From Rhodospirillaceae bacterium (GTDB lineage Bacteria; Pseudomonadota; Alphaproteobacteria; SP197), in contig PBNE01000012.1 of assembly GCA_002722885.1 (NCBI GenBank), positions 134,052-198,051 on the forward strand: a stretch of 64,000 bases of DNA, written 5' to 3'. Both the position numbers and the translations under genes were made by a program. The notes below the pieces were generated by a model. That model saw only the letters and a program-made list of their open reading frames with translations. It was not told where the DNA came from and made no database searches. Shown one piece after another: positions 52,776 to 61,226 of the stretch. The first letter of the stretch is position 1. Each line of letters opens with the position of its first letter.

Positions 52776-55163
52776 ATGTCCGTCACGCCGACCCGCGCCG
52801 GTATCCGCACCCCCGACACCACGATCATCGATTCTGCGGAGCTCGCCTGTCTCGACGCGCTGCAGAAGAAGATCCTGTGGCTGGCGAGCTGGACCATCCA
52901 CCACGCGAACCACATTCGTGAAAGCCGCGACGGCCTGAAGGTTGGCGGCCATCAGGCGTCCTGCGCCTCGATGGTGCAGATCATGACCGCGCTCTATTTC
53001 CATACGCTGCGGCCCGAAGACCGGGTGGCCGTGAAGCCCCACGCCAGTCCCGTGTTTCACGCCATCCAGTACCTTCTGGGCCGCCAGGATCGTGAACAGC
53101 TCGAGCTCTTCCGGGCGCTGGGTGGCGCACAGTCGTACCCCTCGCGCACCAAAGACAAGGATGATGTCGACTTCTCGACCGGCTCCGTGGGCCTTGGCGT
53201 CGCCACCACGGCCTTCGCCGCTCTGGTGCAGGACTATCTGAAGCTTCGGGACATGCTGCCTCAAGACCAGAAACCCGGACGCATGGTCGCTCTGGTGGGC
53301 GATGCCGAACTCGACGAGGGCAATGTCTGGGAAGCCCTGCTGGAAAGCTGGAAGCACAACATCGGCAACGTCTGGTGGGTCGTCGACTACAACCGCCAGA
53401 GCCTCGACAGCGTGGTCTCCGATCGCCTGTTCCAGCGCATCCAGGGCTTCTTCGATGCCGTGGGCTGGGAGGTCGTCACGGTCAAGTACGGCAAGCTGCT
53501 CACGGCTGCCTTCGAACAGCCCGGCGGCGAAGCCCTGCGCGACTGGATAAACGAATGCCCGAACGAACTCTATTCGGCGCTCTGCTTCAAGGGAGGTGCG
53601 TCGTGGCGCGAGCATCTCGAACGGGACTTCAAGAAGGGTAGCGCCACGCGCAAGATGGTCGACGCCTGCGACGACGAGGCTCTGCATCGCCTGATGACCA
53701 ATCTAGCGGGGCACGACCTCGAAAGCCTGATCGAGGCCTTCGATGCCGCAGCCGCAGCCGATGACGACCGGCCGCGCTGTTTCATCTGCTACACGATCAA
53801 GGGCCACGGCCTACCCTTCGCCGGCCACAAGGACAACCATTCAGGCCTGATGAACCCGCAGCAGGTCGACGGTTTCCGTGAGACACTCGGCATTGCCGAA
53901 GGCGAGGAATGGGAACCGTTCTCGGGCCTCGAAGAGCAGTGCGGCGACCTCCAGGACTTCCTCAAGGACGTGCCGTTCGCCCAGGAGTACCCGCGCCGCC
54001 GCACCGCCGATGCGGTTCCAGTACCCGATTCACTCACGTTCAAGCGCGACGCCAGGGTCTCGACCCAGCAAGCCTTCGGCAACATCCTCAACGAAATCGG
54101 CCGCAGCGATGCCCAGATTGCCGAGCATATCGTGACGACCTCACCCGACGTCGCCGTCTCGACCAATCTGGGCCCCTGGATCAACCGGCGTGGCCTCTTC
54201 GACCGGCGCGAACACACCGACACCTTCAAGTCCGAAAAGGTCATCTCGGCCCAGAGCTGGGACATCAGCCAGACCGGCCAGCACATCGAACTCGGCATCG
54301 CCGAGAACAATCTCTTCCTCATGCTCTCGGCCATGGGGCTGTCCCACAGCCTGTTCGGCAAACGTCTGCTGCCGATCGGTACGCTCTACGACCCCTTCAT
54401 CAGCCGTGGCCTCGATGCCATGAACTACGCCTGTTACCAGGACAGCCGGTTCATGCTGGTCGCCACGCCCAGCGGCGTGACACTGGCGCCGGAGGGCGGT
54501 GCCCATCAGTCGATCTACACACCGTTGATCGGCATGGGCCAGCCGGGGCTCACCAGCTTCGAGCCCGCCTTTGCCGACGAGCTCGCTGAAATCATGCGCT
54601 GGGGCTTCGAGCACATGCAGGCCGACGAAGGCGGCAGTGTCTATCTGCGTCTGAGCACCCGACCGATCGACCAGGTCGCGCGCGAACTGGATGACACCCT
54701 GCGTGCCGATATCCTCTCGGGCGGCTACTGGCTCCGCGAACCGTCAGCCGACGCCGACATCGCGATCATCGCCATCGGCACCATGGCGCCCGAAGCCTTG
54801 GCGGCCCACGAAACACTCGTCGAAGACATTCCCGGTGCCGGGCTGCTGGTGGCCACTTCAGCTGACCGGCTGATGGCCGACTGGCACCACGCCCGCCGCC
54901 ACCGCAGGGCCGGCATGCCCGCTGAACCAAGCCATGTGGAGCGTCTGCTGTCCCGCCTGCCTTCACACACGGGCCTCGTGACCGTGCTTGATGGCCATCC
55001 GGCCACGCTGTCCTGGATGGGCGGCGTACGCCGTCACCGGATCCAGTCCCTGGGCGTCGAAGATTTCGGCCGCAGCGCCGACATCCCCGATATCCACGCG
55101 GTCCACGGCATAGACGCCGACTCGATCCTCGACGCCGCCGCGCGGCTCTGCCTGACTGGCTAA
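52776..55163 (+). CDS. Homodimeric 2-oxoacid dehydrogenase E1 (MdeB/AceE-like)
   Basis: A 795-residue thiamine-diphosphate enzyme. The binding motif is GDAELDEGN (175-183) with Asn206 in WVVDYNRQSLDS. The pyrimidine domain includes HIELGIAENNLFLML, the conserved glutamate region, and a transketolase C-domain ends the protein. It is shorter than AceE (about 885) and resembles MdeB, the E1 for 2-oxobutyrate next to an Lrp regulator. No E2 or E3 gene is present here. ATG 52776 is preferred; the frame is open from 52698. Its stop overlaps the convergent PhyH stop. Confidence 0.88.
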   Translation: MSVTPTRAGIRTPDTTIIDSAELACLDALQKKILWLASWTIHHANHIRESRDGLKVGGHQASCASMVQIMTALYFHTLRPEDRVAVKPHASPVFHAIQYLLGRQDREQLELFRALGGAQSYPSRTKDKDDVDFSTGSVGLGVATTAFAALVQDYLKLRDMLPQDQKPGRMVALVGDAELDEGNVWEALLESWKHNIGNVWWVVDYNRQSLDSVVSDRLFQRIQGFFDAVGWEVVTVKYGKLLTAAFEQPGGEALRDWINECPNELYSALCFKGGASWREHLERDFKKGSATRKMVDACDDEALHRLMTNLAGHDLESLIEAFDAAAAADDDRPRCFICYTIKGHGLPFAGHKDNHSGLMNPQQVDGFRETLGIAEGEEWEPFSGLEEQCGDLQDFLKDVPFAQEYPRRRTADAVPVPDSLTFKRDARVSTQQAFGNILNEIGRSDAQIAEHIVTTSPDVAVSTNLGPWINRRGLFDRREHTDTFKSEKVISAQSWDISQTGQHIELGIAENNLFLMLSAMGLSHSLFGKRLLPIGTLYDPFISRGLDAMNYACYQDSRFMLVATPSGVTLAPEGGAHQSIYTPLIGMGQPGLTSFEPAFADELAEIMRWGFEHMQADEGGSVYLRLSTRPIDQVARELDDTLRADILSGGYWLREPSADADIAIIAIGTMAPEALAAHETLVEDIPGAGLLVATSADRLMADWHHARRHRRAGMPAEPSHVERLLSRLPSHTGLVTVLDGHPATLSWMGGVRRHRIQSLGVEDFGRSADIPDIHAVHGIDADSILDAAARLCLTG

Positions 55164-56116
55164 CGTAGTTCGCCGATGATGTCGGCTTCCCTGATCATAT
55201 CACCATCCGCTGCGCCCACACGGCCGTAGTAGCCGCCCCAGACCTTGTATCCTAGGCGGACCAGGAGTTCGGTTGAGGCTTCAGCGCGGATATCGGGCAA
55301 CAGGGCGGCCTGCCAGTTTATCTGGGTTCGTATAACGGGCGTGTTGTAGACGGAGTTGATGGCGACCCGCTCCTCGCCTGTGCGGTTCTTGCCCATACCG
55401 TGCCAGGTGCGGGCGTCCCAGACGATGAACGATCCGGCAGGCGCTTCGATGCTGACCGCCTCGTTGTCATAGGATTTCTCGGGATCCGGCTGCAGCCCGG
55501 AGAGATGACTGCCGGGAACAACGCGGGTCGCGCCGTTCTCGTCCGTGAAGGGTGTCAGTGTCCAGGCCGAGGTGCAGGAGACAGCGGGCGCGATGAGCCG
55601 CGCGGGATCGCCGTCATCGTCGCCATAGAACTCTCCCCTTCGAATCTCGCCGGGCGGTCGCTGCCGTTCGTCACGCCGCTGCGGCAGCGGCATCCACCAT
55701 TGATCGGTGTGGAGCGTCTGCTGCGGTCCGTCGGGACGGACGATGCTGCCGTCGTGGGCCGACAGCACCCAGTCTTCGCCGAGCAAGGACGTTGCCAGAT
55801 GGTCCGCCGCGGGATGAAGCACGATGTCACGGAAAACTTCGCCCTTGTTGACCAGGACCCCGATAAACTGATGTTTCGGTCCCGAAGTCGTCGAATCGGC
55901 ACGAACCGTAAAGTTCTCCGTGCCGGAGACCTGCTCGACAGCGCCGAACTCATAGGCCACATCGTCGCGACGTTCCGCAGCGGCCTGCGCCAGGAGCCTG
56001 TCGTGAAGACCTGTTGTCTGTTCCGGTGTCAGTGCATCGGCGACGATGCAGTAGCCGTGATCGAAGAGATCGTTCTCGGCACGGTGCAGGTCGGTGGTCG
56101 AACTTGGCAGGCCCAT
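55160..56116 (-). CDS. Phytanoyl-CoA dioxygenase (PhyH) family protein
   Basis: A 318-residue Fe(II)/2-oxoglutarate oxygenase. LHTDQWWMPLP supplies the His-x-Asp ligands, DARTWHGMGKN the distal His, and DENGATRVVPGSHLSG the family segment. GGGAG eight bases before ATG 56116 sets the start. It shares its key motifs and length with the protein at 44237-45184. The substrate is unknown. Confidence 0.88.
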   Translation of the reverse strand: MGLPSSTTDLHRAENDLFDHGYCIVADALTPEQTTGLHDRLLAQAAAERRDDVAYEFGAVEQVSGTENFTVRADSTTSGPKHQFIGVLVNKGEVFRDIVLHPAADHLATSLLGEDWVLSAHDGSIVRPDGPQQTLHTDQWWMPLPQRRDERQRPPGEIRRGEFYGDDDGDPARLIAPAVSCTSAWTLTPFTDENGATRVVPGSHLSGLQPDPEKSYDNEAVSIEAPAGSFIVWDARTWHGMGKNRTGEERVAINSVYNTPVIRTQINWQAALLPDIRAEASTELLVRLGYKVWGGYYGRVGAADGDMIREADIIGELR

Positions 56117-56239
56117 GATATTGCTCCCGATTTCTATGATCTTCCTCCCACAGGCGCGCCGCGTCGAGAGCGCACGAGAACATCCTTCGCTTCTGTCGCC
56201 GCCACGGGCTAGGATCAATTTCCTACATGGGAGGACATC

Positions 56240-57664
56240 ATGGCCACATCAGATCTTCACTACATGGGCGCAGTCGAGGCGCTGGACCTGTTCCGAAAAA
56301 AGAAGCTCTCGCCCGTCGAGCTGATGGACGCCGTGATCGCGCGCGCCCAGAAGGTGCAACCCAAGATCAACAGCTTCAGCCAGACGTTCTATGACGAGGC
56401 GCGCGACCAGGCGAAAAAGGCCGAAGCCAAGTATGCCAAAGGAAGTCGCACCCGCGCGCTGGAAGGCCTCCCCCTCGCCATCAAGGACGAGGAGACGATC
56501 AAGGGCCTTCCTGCGTCATCGGGCTCGCTGGCCTACAAGGACAACATCGGCGAGGAAACGACCTACATCGTCGAGCGCTGCTTCAATGCCGGCGGCATCA
56601 TGCACGCCCGGACCACGACACCTGAGTTTTCCTGCGCGGGCTACACCCACACCGCACTCTGGGGTGTGACACGCAACCCCTGGAACACAGACTACACGCC
56701 GGGCGGCTCGTCGGGCGGAACCGGCGCCACCCTGGCTGCCGGGGCGGCGACCATCGCCACAGGTTCGGACATCGGCGGATCGATCCGTATTCCGGCGTCG
56801 TGTTCGGGCGTGGTCGGCTTCAAGCCACCCTACGGCCGCAACCCGCAGGGTCATATCTTCAATCTCGACTTCTACTGCCACTCCGGCCCAATGGCTCGTT
56901 CGGTCGCCGATTGCGCCCTACTCCAGAACGTCATGGCGGGTCCGCATCCGCGCGATATCGCCACGGTCAAGCCGAAGATGCGGCTGCCACTGGAGTACAA
57001 ATCCGTGAAGGGCATGAAGATCGCGCTCTCCATGGATCTCGGCTACTGCGAGGTCGACAAGGACGTCCAGAAGAACACCAAAGCCGCCGTGAAAAAGCTC
57101 AAGGATGCCGGCGCCATTGTCGAGGAAGTCGATCTCGGCTGGACATGGAGCACGCTGACGGCCGCCACGAACTACCTGAGTCACCTCTTCGGCAACGTGA
57201 TCGGTGAGACCATGCGTCGCCACCGCCATGTGATGATGCCCTACGCCGTCTGGATCGGTGAACAGGGTGCGAAGACCGACAGCGCGGCCTTCATCGAGAG
57301 CCTTCAGATCGCAGGCGAGATGTACGACACCCTGGGCCCTATCCTGGAAAAGTATGACGCTCTGATCTGTCCGACCAATGCGCTCTCCGCCGTACCCGCC
57401 GATCATGATTCGACCACCGAACCGGTCTACATCAACGGCAAGGAGGTCGATCCGTTCCTGGGTTGGGTCATGACCTACCCCTTCAACATCATGTCCCGCT
57501 GCCCGGTCCTGTCGGTGCCCTCGGGCCGTGACAAGAAGGGCGTACCGACCGGTCTGCAGATCGTCGGACGGACCTATGACGATCCCACGGTGTTCCGCAT
57601 CGGCGCCGCTGTGGAGGCGGCCGATCCCTGGTACACGAAAGCCTCCAGGCGCCCTAAGATCTAA
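56240..57664 (+). CDS. Amidase signature family protein
   Basis: A 474-residue amidase with the Ser-cisSer-Lys triad: Lys82 in LAIKDEETIKGL, cis-Ser in TPGGSSGGTGATLAAG (about 157-158) and nucleophile Ser181 in GSDIGGSIRIPAS. It hydrolyses an amide bond of unknown substrate. Family enzymes act in plant-hormone, nylon or peptide-amide breakdown. GGAGGA precedes ATG 56240. Confidence 0.92.
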   Translation: MATSDLHYMGAVEALDLFRKKKLSPVELMDAVIARAQKVQPKINSFSQTFYDEARDQAKKAEAKYAKGSRTRALEGLPLAIKDEETIKGLPASSGSLAYKDNIGEETTYIVERCFNAGGIMHARTTTPEFSCAGYTHTALWGVTRNPWNTDYTPGGSSGGTGATLAAGAATIATGSDIGGSIRIPASCSGVVGFKPPYGRNPQGHIFNLDFYCHSGPMARSVADCALLQNVMAGPHPRDIATVKPKMRLPLEYKSVKGMKIALSMDLGYCEVDKDVQKNTKAAVKKLKDAGAIVEEVDLGWTWSTLTAATNYLSHLFGNVIGETMRRHRHVMMPYAVWIGEQGAKTDSAAFIESLQIAGEMYDTLGPILEKYDALICPTNALSAVPADHDSTTEPVYINGKEVDPFLGWVMTYPFNIMSRCPVLSVPSGRDKKGVPTGLQIVGRTYDDPTVFRIGAAVEAADPWYTKASRRPKI

Positions 57665-57673
57665 GCCGAAGAG

Positions 57674-57806
57674 GTGCCCATCAAAACGGATGTCGTCGTT
57701 GCCGGCGCCGGCGCGGCGGGGCTGGCCGCCGCCCGGGAGCTGCGCCTGCTTGGCATCCCGCATGTCGTGGTCGAAGCCAAACCCATCGTCGGCGGCCGCA
57801 CGTTCT
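57674..57806 (+). pseudogene. Truncated N-terminus of a flavin amine-oxidase-type gene
   Basis: From GTG 57674, about 44 codons encode a dinucleotide-binding start (VVVAGAGAAGLAAARELRLL) and VVEAKPIVGGRTF, the GxGxxG and GGR motifs of flavin monoamine oxidases. The homology stops at about 57806; a stop follows at 57839-57841. The rest of the gene is missing. Confidence 0.7.
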
Positions 57807-57996
57807 GCGATCCATCACGAATCCTCTCCATGGCCGGCTGATACTGCCCCCGCCAGGCATCGGCGAACGCATCAGCGTCGACGGCAATCTGCCGCGACCC
57901 GAAGTAGGCGGCAACGTCTCGCGCAACCCCCACGCGCCAGTCCACCACCGTCCCGAAGACATCAAACAGCAGCCCCTTGATCGCTCTGTCCCGCAT
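57807..57996 (-). pseudogene. Truncated N-terminus of a haloacid dehalogenase-type gene
   Basis: From ATG 57996 on the minus strand, KGLLFDVFGTVVDWRVGVA is the HAD motif I with nucleophile Asp12, and the cap domain begins with DAFADAWRGQYQPAMERIRDG. The HAD similarity ends where the flavin oxidase fragment begins (about 57807). The frame runs on through unrelated sequence. The 3' three-quarters of the gene is lost. Confidence 0.7.
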
Positions 57997-58083
57997 TCTT
58001 ATGCAGTTTTGAACACGGCCAACACCGACCCACAGTATACTCTCTCTGATCATACAGACCCGCATAGACAGGAGAGCAGGATC

Positions 58084-59475
58084 ATGTCGGAGATGACGGA
58101 CTTCAACGGAATCAGCAGTGAATGGAATCCCGACTGGTTCCTGACCGACGAGCAGAAGGACTTGCGTGAACGCCTGATCGAACTATGCCACACCACGCTG
58201 CACCCCAATGCCATCGAATTCGACCAGACTTACGAATACCCCCGACGTAACATGGAAGCCTTGGCGTCCATGGGGTTGCTGGCGCTCCATGTGCCGAAGA
58301 AGTACGGCGGCCTGGGCCAGAACCACGTTTGCGTTGCCATGGTGCTGGAAACGATCGGGCGTTACGGCTGTCCGTCGACCGCTCTGGTCTACACCATGCA
58401 TCTCCTTTCGGTGTCAGCCCTGCTATTCCGCGCGGAGGGCAATCCTGAGATTGAGGCCGTCCTTCGTCGCCTGAACGACGACGTCTTCATCGGCACAGCC
58501 TCCTATTCCGACCCCGAGACCGGGTCGCATTTCTGGTATCCCATGGCCTCCAAGGCCGAAAAGACCGACGACGGCTGGCGGGTGCATAAAAAATCGTCCT
58601 GGACCACCTCGGGCGGTTACGCCGACTTCTATGTCGCACAGACCTCCAGTCCGGACTTCGACGGCGACTTCGCCAATCTCTCCGTCTTCCTAGTAATGAA
58701 AGACGAGATCGTCAGCCACGAGAGCACGTGGAGCGCCATGGGCATGCGGGGCAACCAATCCGGCCCGATCGAGATCAACGGCGTGGATGTCAACAAGGAC
58801 CGCATGGTCGGGTTCCCCGGCGACGGCGCCACCTCCAACGACGAGGCGCTCGACCCGATCGGCCTGACTATGTTTGCCGCGTCCTACAACGGGATCGCGC
58901 TGGCGGCCATGGACATCGCCAAGGGCCAGACCACACGCAAGGTCCACAAGGACGTCGGCATGCGAGTGGCCGACTATCCGACCATTCAGGACTATGTCGG
59001 CGAGTGCCTGATGGATACCGAAGCTTCGCGGCTTTACACCTTTGGTGTCGCCCAGGCGCTCGATATGAACACCGACAACTGCGACTGGACCCGCCACGGG
59101 CGGGAGCCTGACTGGACACCGCGCACCGAGCTCCTGCACTGGACATGGATGTCGAAGTTCATCTCCTGCAAGAACGTCTACAACGTGCTCGACAAGATGC
59201 TGCAGGCCTGCGGCGGCAGCGGCTACAAGACGTCTCTTGGCCTCGAACGCCTGTTGCGCGATGGCAAGGCGGGGTGGGTCATGGGCCCGACCAACGAGGT
59301 CTTGCGCCAATTCGTCGGCAAGGCCGCCCTGCTCGGCATGGAATCTCTCGACTACTGGAACCAGGTTCCCAACGAGAGCGTGCTGCAGAACGAAGTCAAA
59401 AAGCTCGACGACGACGCCAAACAGAAGCTGATCGACCAGCTTCAAGCCTCGATGAAAAAGCAGGCCGTGGAATAG
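58084..59475 (+). CDS. Acyl-CoA dehydrogenase family protein
   Basis: A 463-residue flavoprotein. ASMGLLALHVPKKYGGLGQ is the N-terminal domain hallmark, SYSDPETGSHFWYPM and SSWTTSGGYADFYVA the middle domain, and KMLQACGGSGYKTSLGLERL the C-terminal helix domain. It oxidises an acyl-CoA or a related compound. It is longer than standard enzymes (about 380), which suggests a specialised substrate. AGGA and GGAGAG precede ATG 58084. A terminator follows 45 bases after the stop. Confidence 0.88.
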   Translation: MSEMTDFNGISSEWNPDWFLTDEQKDLRERLIELCHTTLHPNAIEFDQTYEYPRRNMEALASMGLLALHVPKKYGGLGQNHVCVAMVLETIGRYGCPSTALVYTMHLLSVSALLFRAEGNPEIEAVLRRLNDDVFIGTASYSDPETGSHFWYPMASKAEKTDDGWRVHKKSSWTTSGGYADFYVAQTSSPDFDGDFANLSVFLVMKDEIVSHESTWSAMGMRGNQSGPIEINGVDVNKDRMVGFPGDGATSNDEALDPIGLTMFAASYNGIALAAMDIAKGQTTRKVHKDVGMRVADYPTIQDYVGECLMDTEASRLYTFGVAQALDMNTDNCDWTRHGREPDWTPRTELLHWTWMSKFISCKNVYNVLDKMLQACGGSGYKTSLGLERLLRDGKAGWVMGPTNEVLRQFVGKAALLGMESLDYWNQVPNESVLQNEVKKLDDDAKQKLIDQLQASMKKQAVE

Positions 59476-59520
59476 GCCAGCCTGTGCCGACTTGCAGGCC
59501 ACGGCACTATGGGGCACCAA

Positions 59521-59556
59521 GGGCTCCTCCCATCGACGGGTAGGAGCCCTTTCTTG
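59521..59556 (+). terminator. Terminator that overlaps the next gene's start
   Basis: GGGCTCCT (59521-59528) pairs with AGGAGCCC (59542-59549), followed by TTTCTT. The AGGAG of the 3' arm is also the best ribosome site for TTG 59554. Confidence 0.7.
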
Positions 59557-60258
59557 CACGTCAGTATTGAGACACTCATCGATCGCTTTCCCGACCTCCG
59601 CATTGCGGTGGTCGTGGCCGGCGATCTCTCCATTCTGGAGACTGCGTCACCGGCACTCGCCGATGAGATCGCGGCCATCGAGGCCAAAGCCACCGCACGC
59701 TTCGCAGATGTCGGTATGGGCGACATTCCGGGCGTCGCCGACTGGCGGCGTGCCTATCGCGCGTTCGGGATCAAGAAGACAAGCTACCGGTGCTCCGTCG
59801 AGCGGCTGATCCGCAAGACCTTGCGTGACGGCGCCCTCGCCCGGATCAACCCTTTCGTCGACGCCTACAACGCCGTCTCCCTGAAGCACGTCTTTCCGCT
59901 CGGGGCCGATGATCTCGACAACATTGCCGGTGACATCTGTTTTCGGCAGTCACAAGAGGGCGACACGTTCTATGCGCTGGGTCAGGCCCCGGCAGAGAAC
60001 GACCCGCCCAAACCAGGAGAGGTCGTCTACGCCGATGACGAGAAGGTCCTGTGCCGCCGCTGGAACTGGTATCAGGACGCCCGCAGCCCCGTCACGACGT
60101 CGACCACAAGGGCGGTTGTGACAATCCAGAGCCTGGGTTCGGGTGATCTTGCTGCTGCCGTCGATGACCTCGAGCGCTTGATTCGGGATCACTTTGCCGC
60201 ACAGACGGGCACCACGATCCTCAGTATTGATGAACCCATGGCGACGTTACCGATCTGA
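59554..60258 (+). CDS. B3/B4 domain protein (PheT-related)
   Basis: A protein of about 234 residues with a B3/B4 tRNA-binding-type domain as in the PheRS beta chain: DWRRAYRAFGIKKTSYRCSV and INPFVDAYNAVSLKHVFPLG are characteristic of free-standing family members. These may edit mischarged amino acids or tRNA. TTG 59554 with AGGAG eight bases upstream gives the best start; ATG 59509 would put the terminator hairpin inside the gene. It is convergent with a PhyH gene, 5 bases apart. Confidence 0.82.
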   Translation: MHVSIETLIDRFPDLRIAVVVAGDLSILETASPALADEIAAIEAKATARFADVGMGDIPGVADWRRAYRAFGIKKTSYRCSVERLIRKTLRDGALARINPFVDAYNAVSLKHVFPLGADDLDNIAGDICFRQSQEGDTFYALGQAPAENDPPKPGEVVYADDEKVLCRRWNWYQDARSPVTTSTTRAVVTIQSLGSGDLAAAVDDLERLIRDHFAAQTGTTILSIDEPMATLPI

Positions 60259-60263
60259 CCAGA

Positions 60264-61139
60264 TCAGGTTTCGGCGCGAGCCTCATCGCCGAACGAACGC
60301 CCGCGCACGGTTTCCTGGGTCTTGAACAATCCGACTTGACCAAGATCAGCCGGGATGCGCACGGGATTGGCTTCCAAGCGCGGGGTCCAGCTGGTTTCGC
60401 CACGCACCATGCAGCCGTGATACCAATCGAGATCGGGCACACCTAGGATCGGCCAGCAGTCGGCCGCCTTGTAACTGTTGAGCATGAGTAGACGCGCACG
60501 GTCACCCCTGTTCGGCTTGCTGGCATGCAGCGTGCGCACATGGTGCAGCGTGATCGAACCGGCACGACCCGCCAGGGAAATCGCCTGCTCATTGTCGAGC
60601 CCGGCCGCACGGATATCGGTGGCACCGGTGAAGGTGCCCTTCTCGTTGTGGTCCAGGATCGGCCCCGCGTGCGACCCCGGCAGCACCATGAGTGGACCAT
60701 TTTCCTCGTCGCAGTCATCGAGCAAAATCCCCACCGCCAGCATGTCGCCGTTGGTATGCGGGTAGAAGGCCCAATCCTGGTGCCACTCGATCACGGCATC
60801 ATCGCCGCCGGGTTCCTTGATGTTGAGCTTGCCGTGATCAAAGCGAAGATTTAACCCCAGCAGGCTCTGGACCACATCGAGGATGCCTTCGTGATGACGC
60901 AGCGTCTCGAAGGCCGGGTGATACTTCTCCGGGTCGGTCACCCTGCGAAGCTGCGGCGTTTCGGCGCTGTGACCGCCTCCCAGAACGTATTTGGCATCCG
61001 ATTTTGTGGCCGTCCGGGACTGCTCGATCAGCTCTGAGATCGCGCTCTGCATCTCTGAGACCTCATCCGGGCTGAGGACGTCTTCAACCAACAGATAACC
61101 GTTGTCGTTGTAAAACCGCACCTGGCTGGAACCGAGCAT
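60264..61139 (-). CDS. Phytanoyl-CoA dioxygenase (PhyH) family protein
   Basis: A 291-residue Fe(II)/2-oxoglutarate oxygenase. VIEWHQDWAFYPHTNGD has the His-x-Asp ligands, ENGPLMVLPGSHAGPI the core strand, and HHVRTLHASKPNRGD the distal His and the Arg that binds 2-oxoglutarate. It is of the ectoine-hydroxylase/PhyH branch and differs from the two other PhyH proteins in the window. AGGAG precedes ATG 61139. Confidence 0.9.
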   Translation of the reverse strand: MLGSSQVRFYNDNGYLLVEDVLSPDEVSEMQSAISELIEQSRTATKSDAKYVLGGGHSAETPQLRRVTDPEKYHPAFETLRHHEGILDVVQSLLGLNLRFDHGKLNIKEPGGDDAVIEWHQDWAFYPHTNGDMLAVGILLDDCDEENGPLMVLPGSHAGPILDHNEKGTFTGATDIRAAGLDNEQAISLAGRAGSITLHHVRTLHASKPNRGDRARLLMLNSYKAADCWPILGVPDLDWYHGCMVRGETSWTPRLEANPVRIPADLGQVGLFKTQETVRGRSFGDEARAET

Positions 61140-61226
61140 GGCGATCTCCTGCAGAAAGGCAAAATCGTTGCGCCAAGCTCAAAGCGAGCGCAACAGAAAA
61201 CGACAGGTTCAGGCAGGCCCCATGGC

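Noticed and set aside
58009-58041. Possible promoter TTGAAC...TATACT before the acyl-CoA dehydrogenase gene
   Set aside because: The spacing is 21 bases, too long for a normal sigma-70 promoter.
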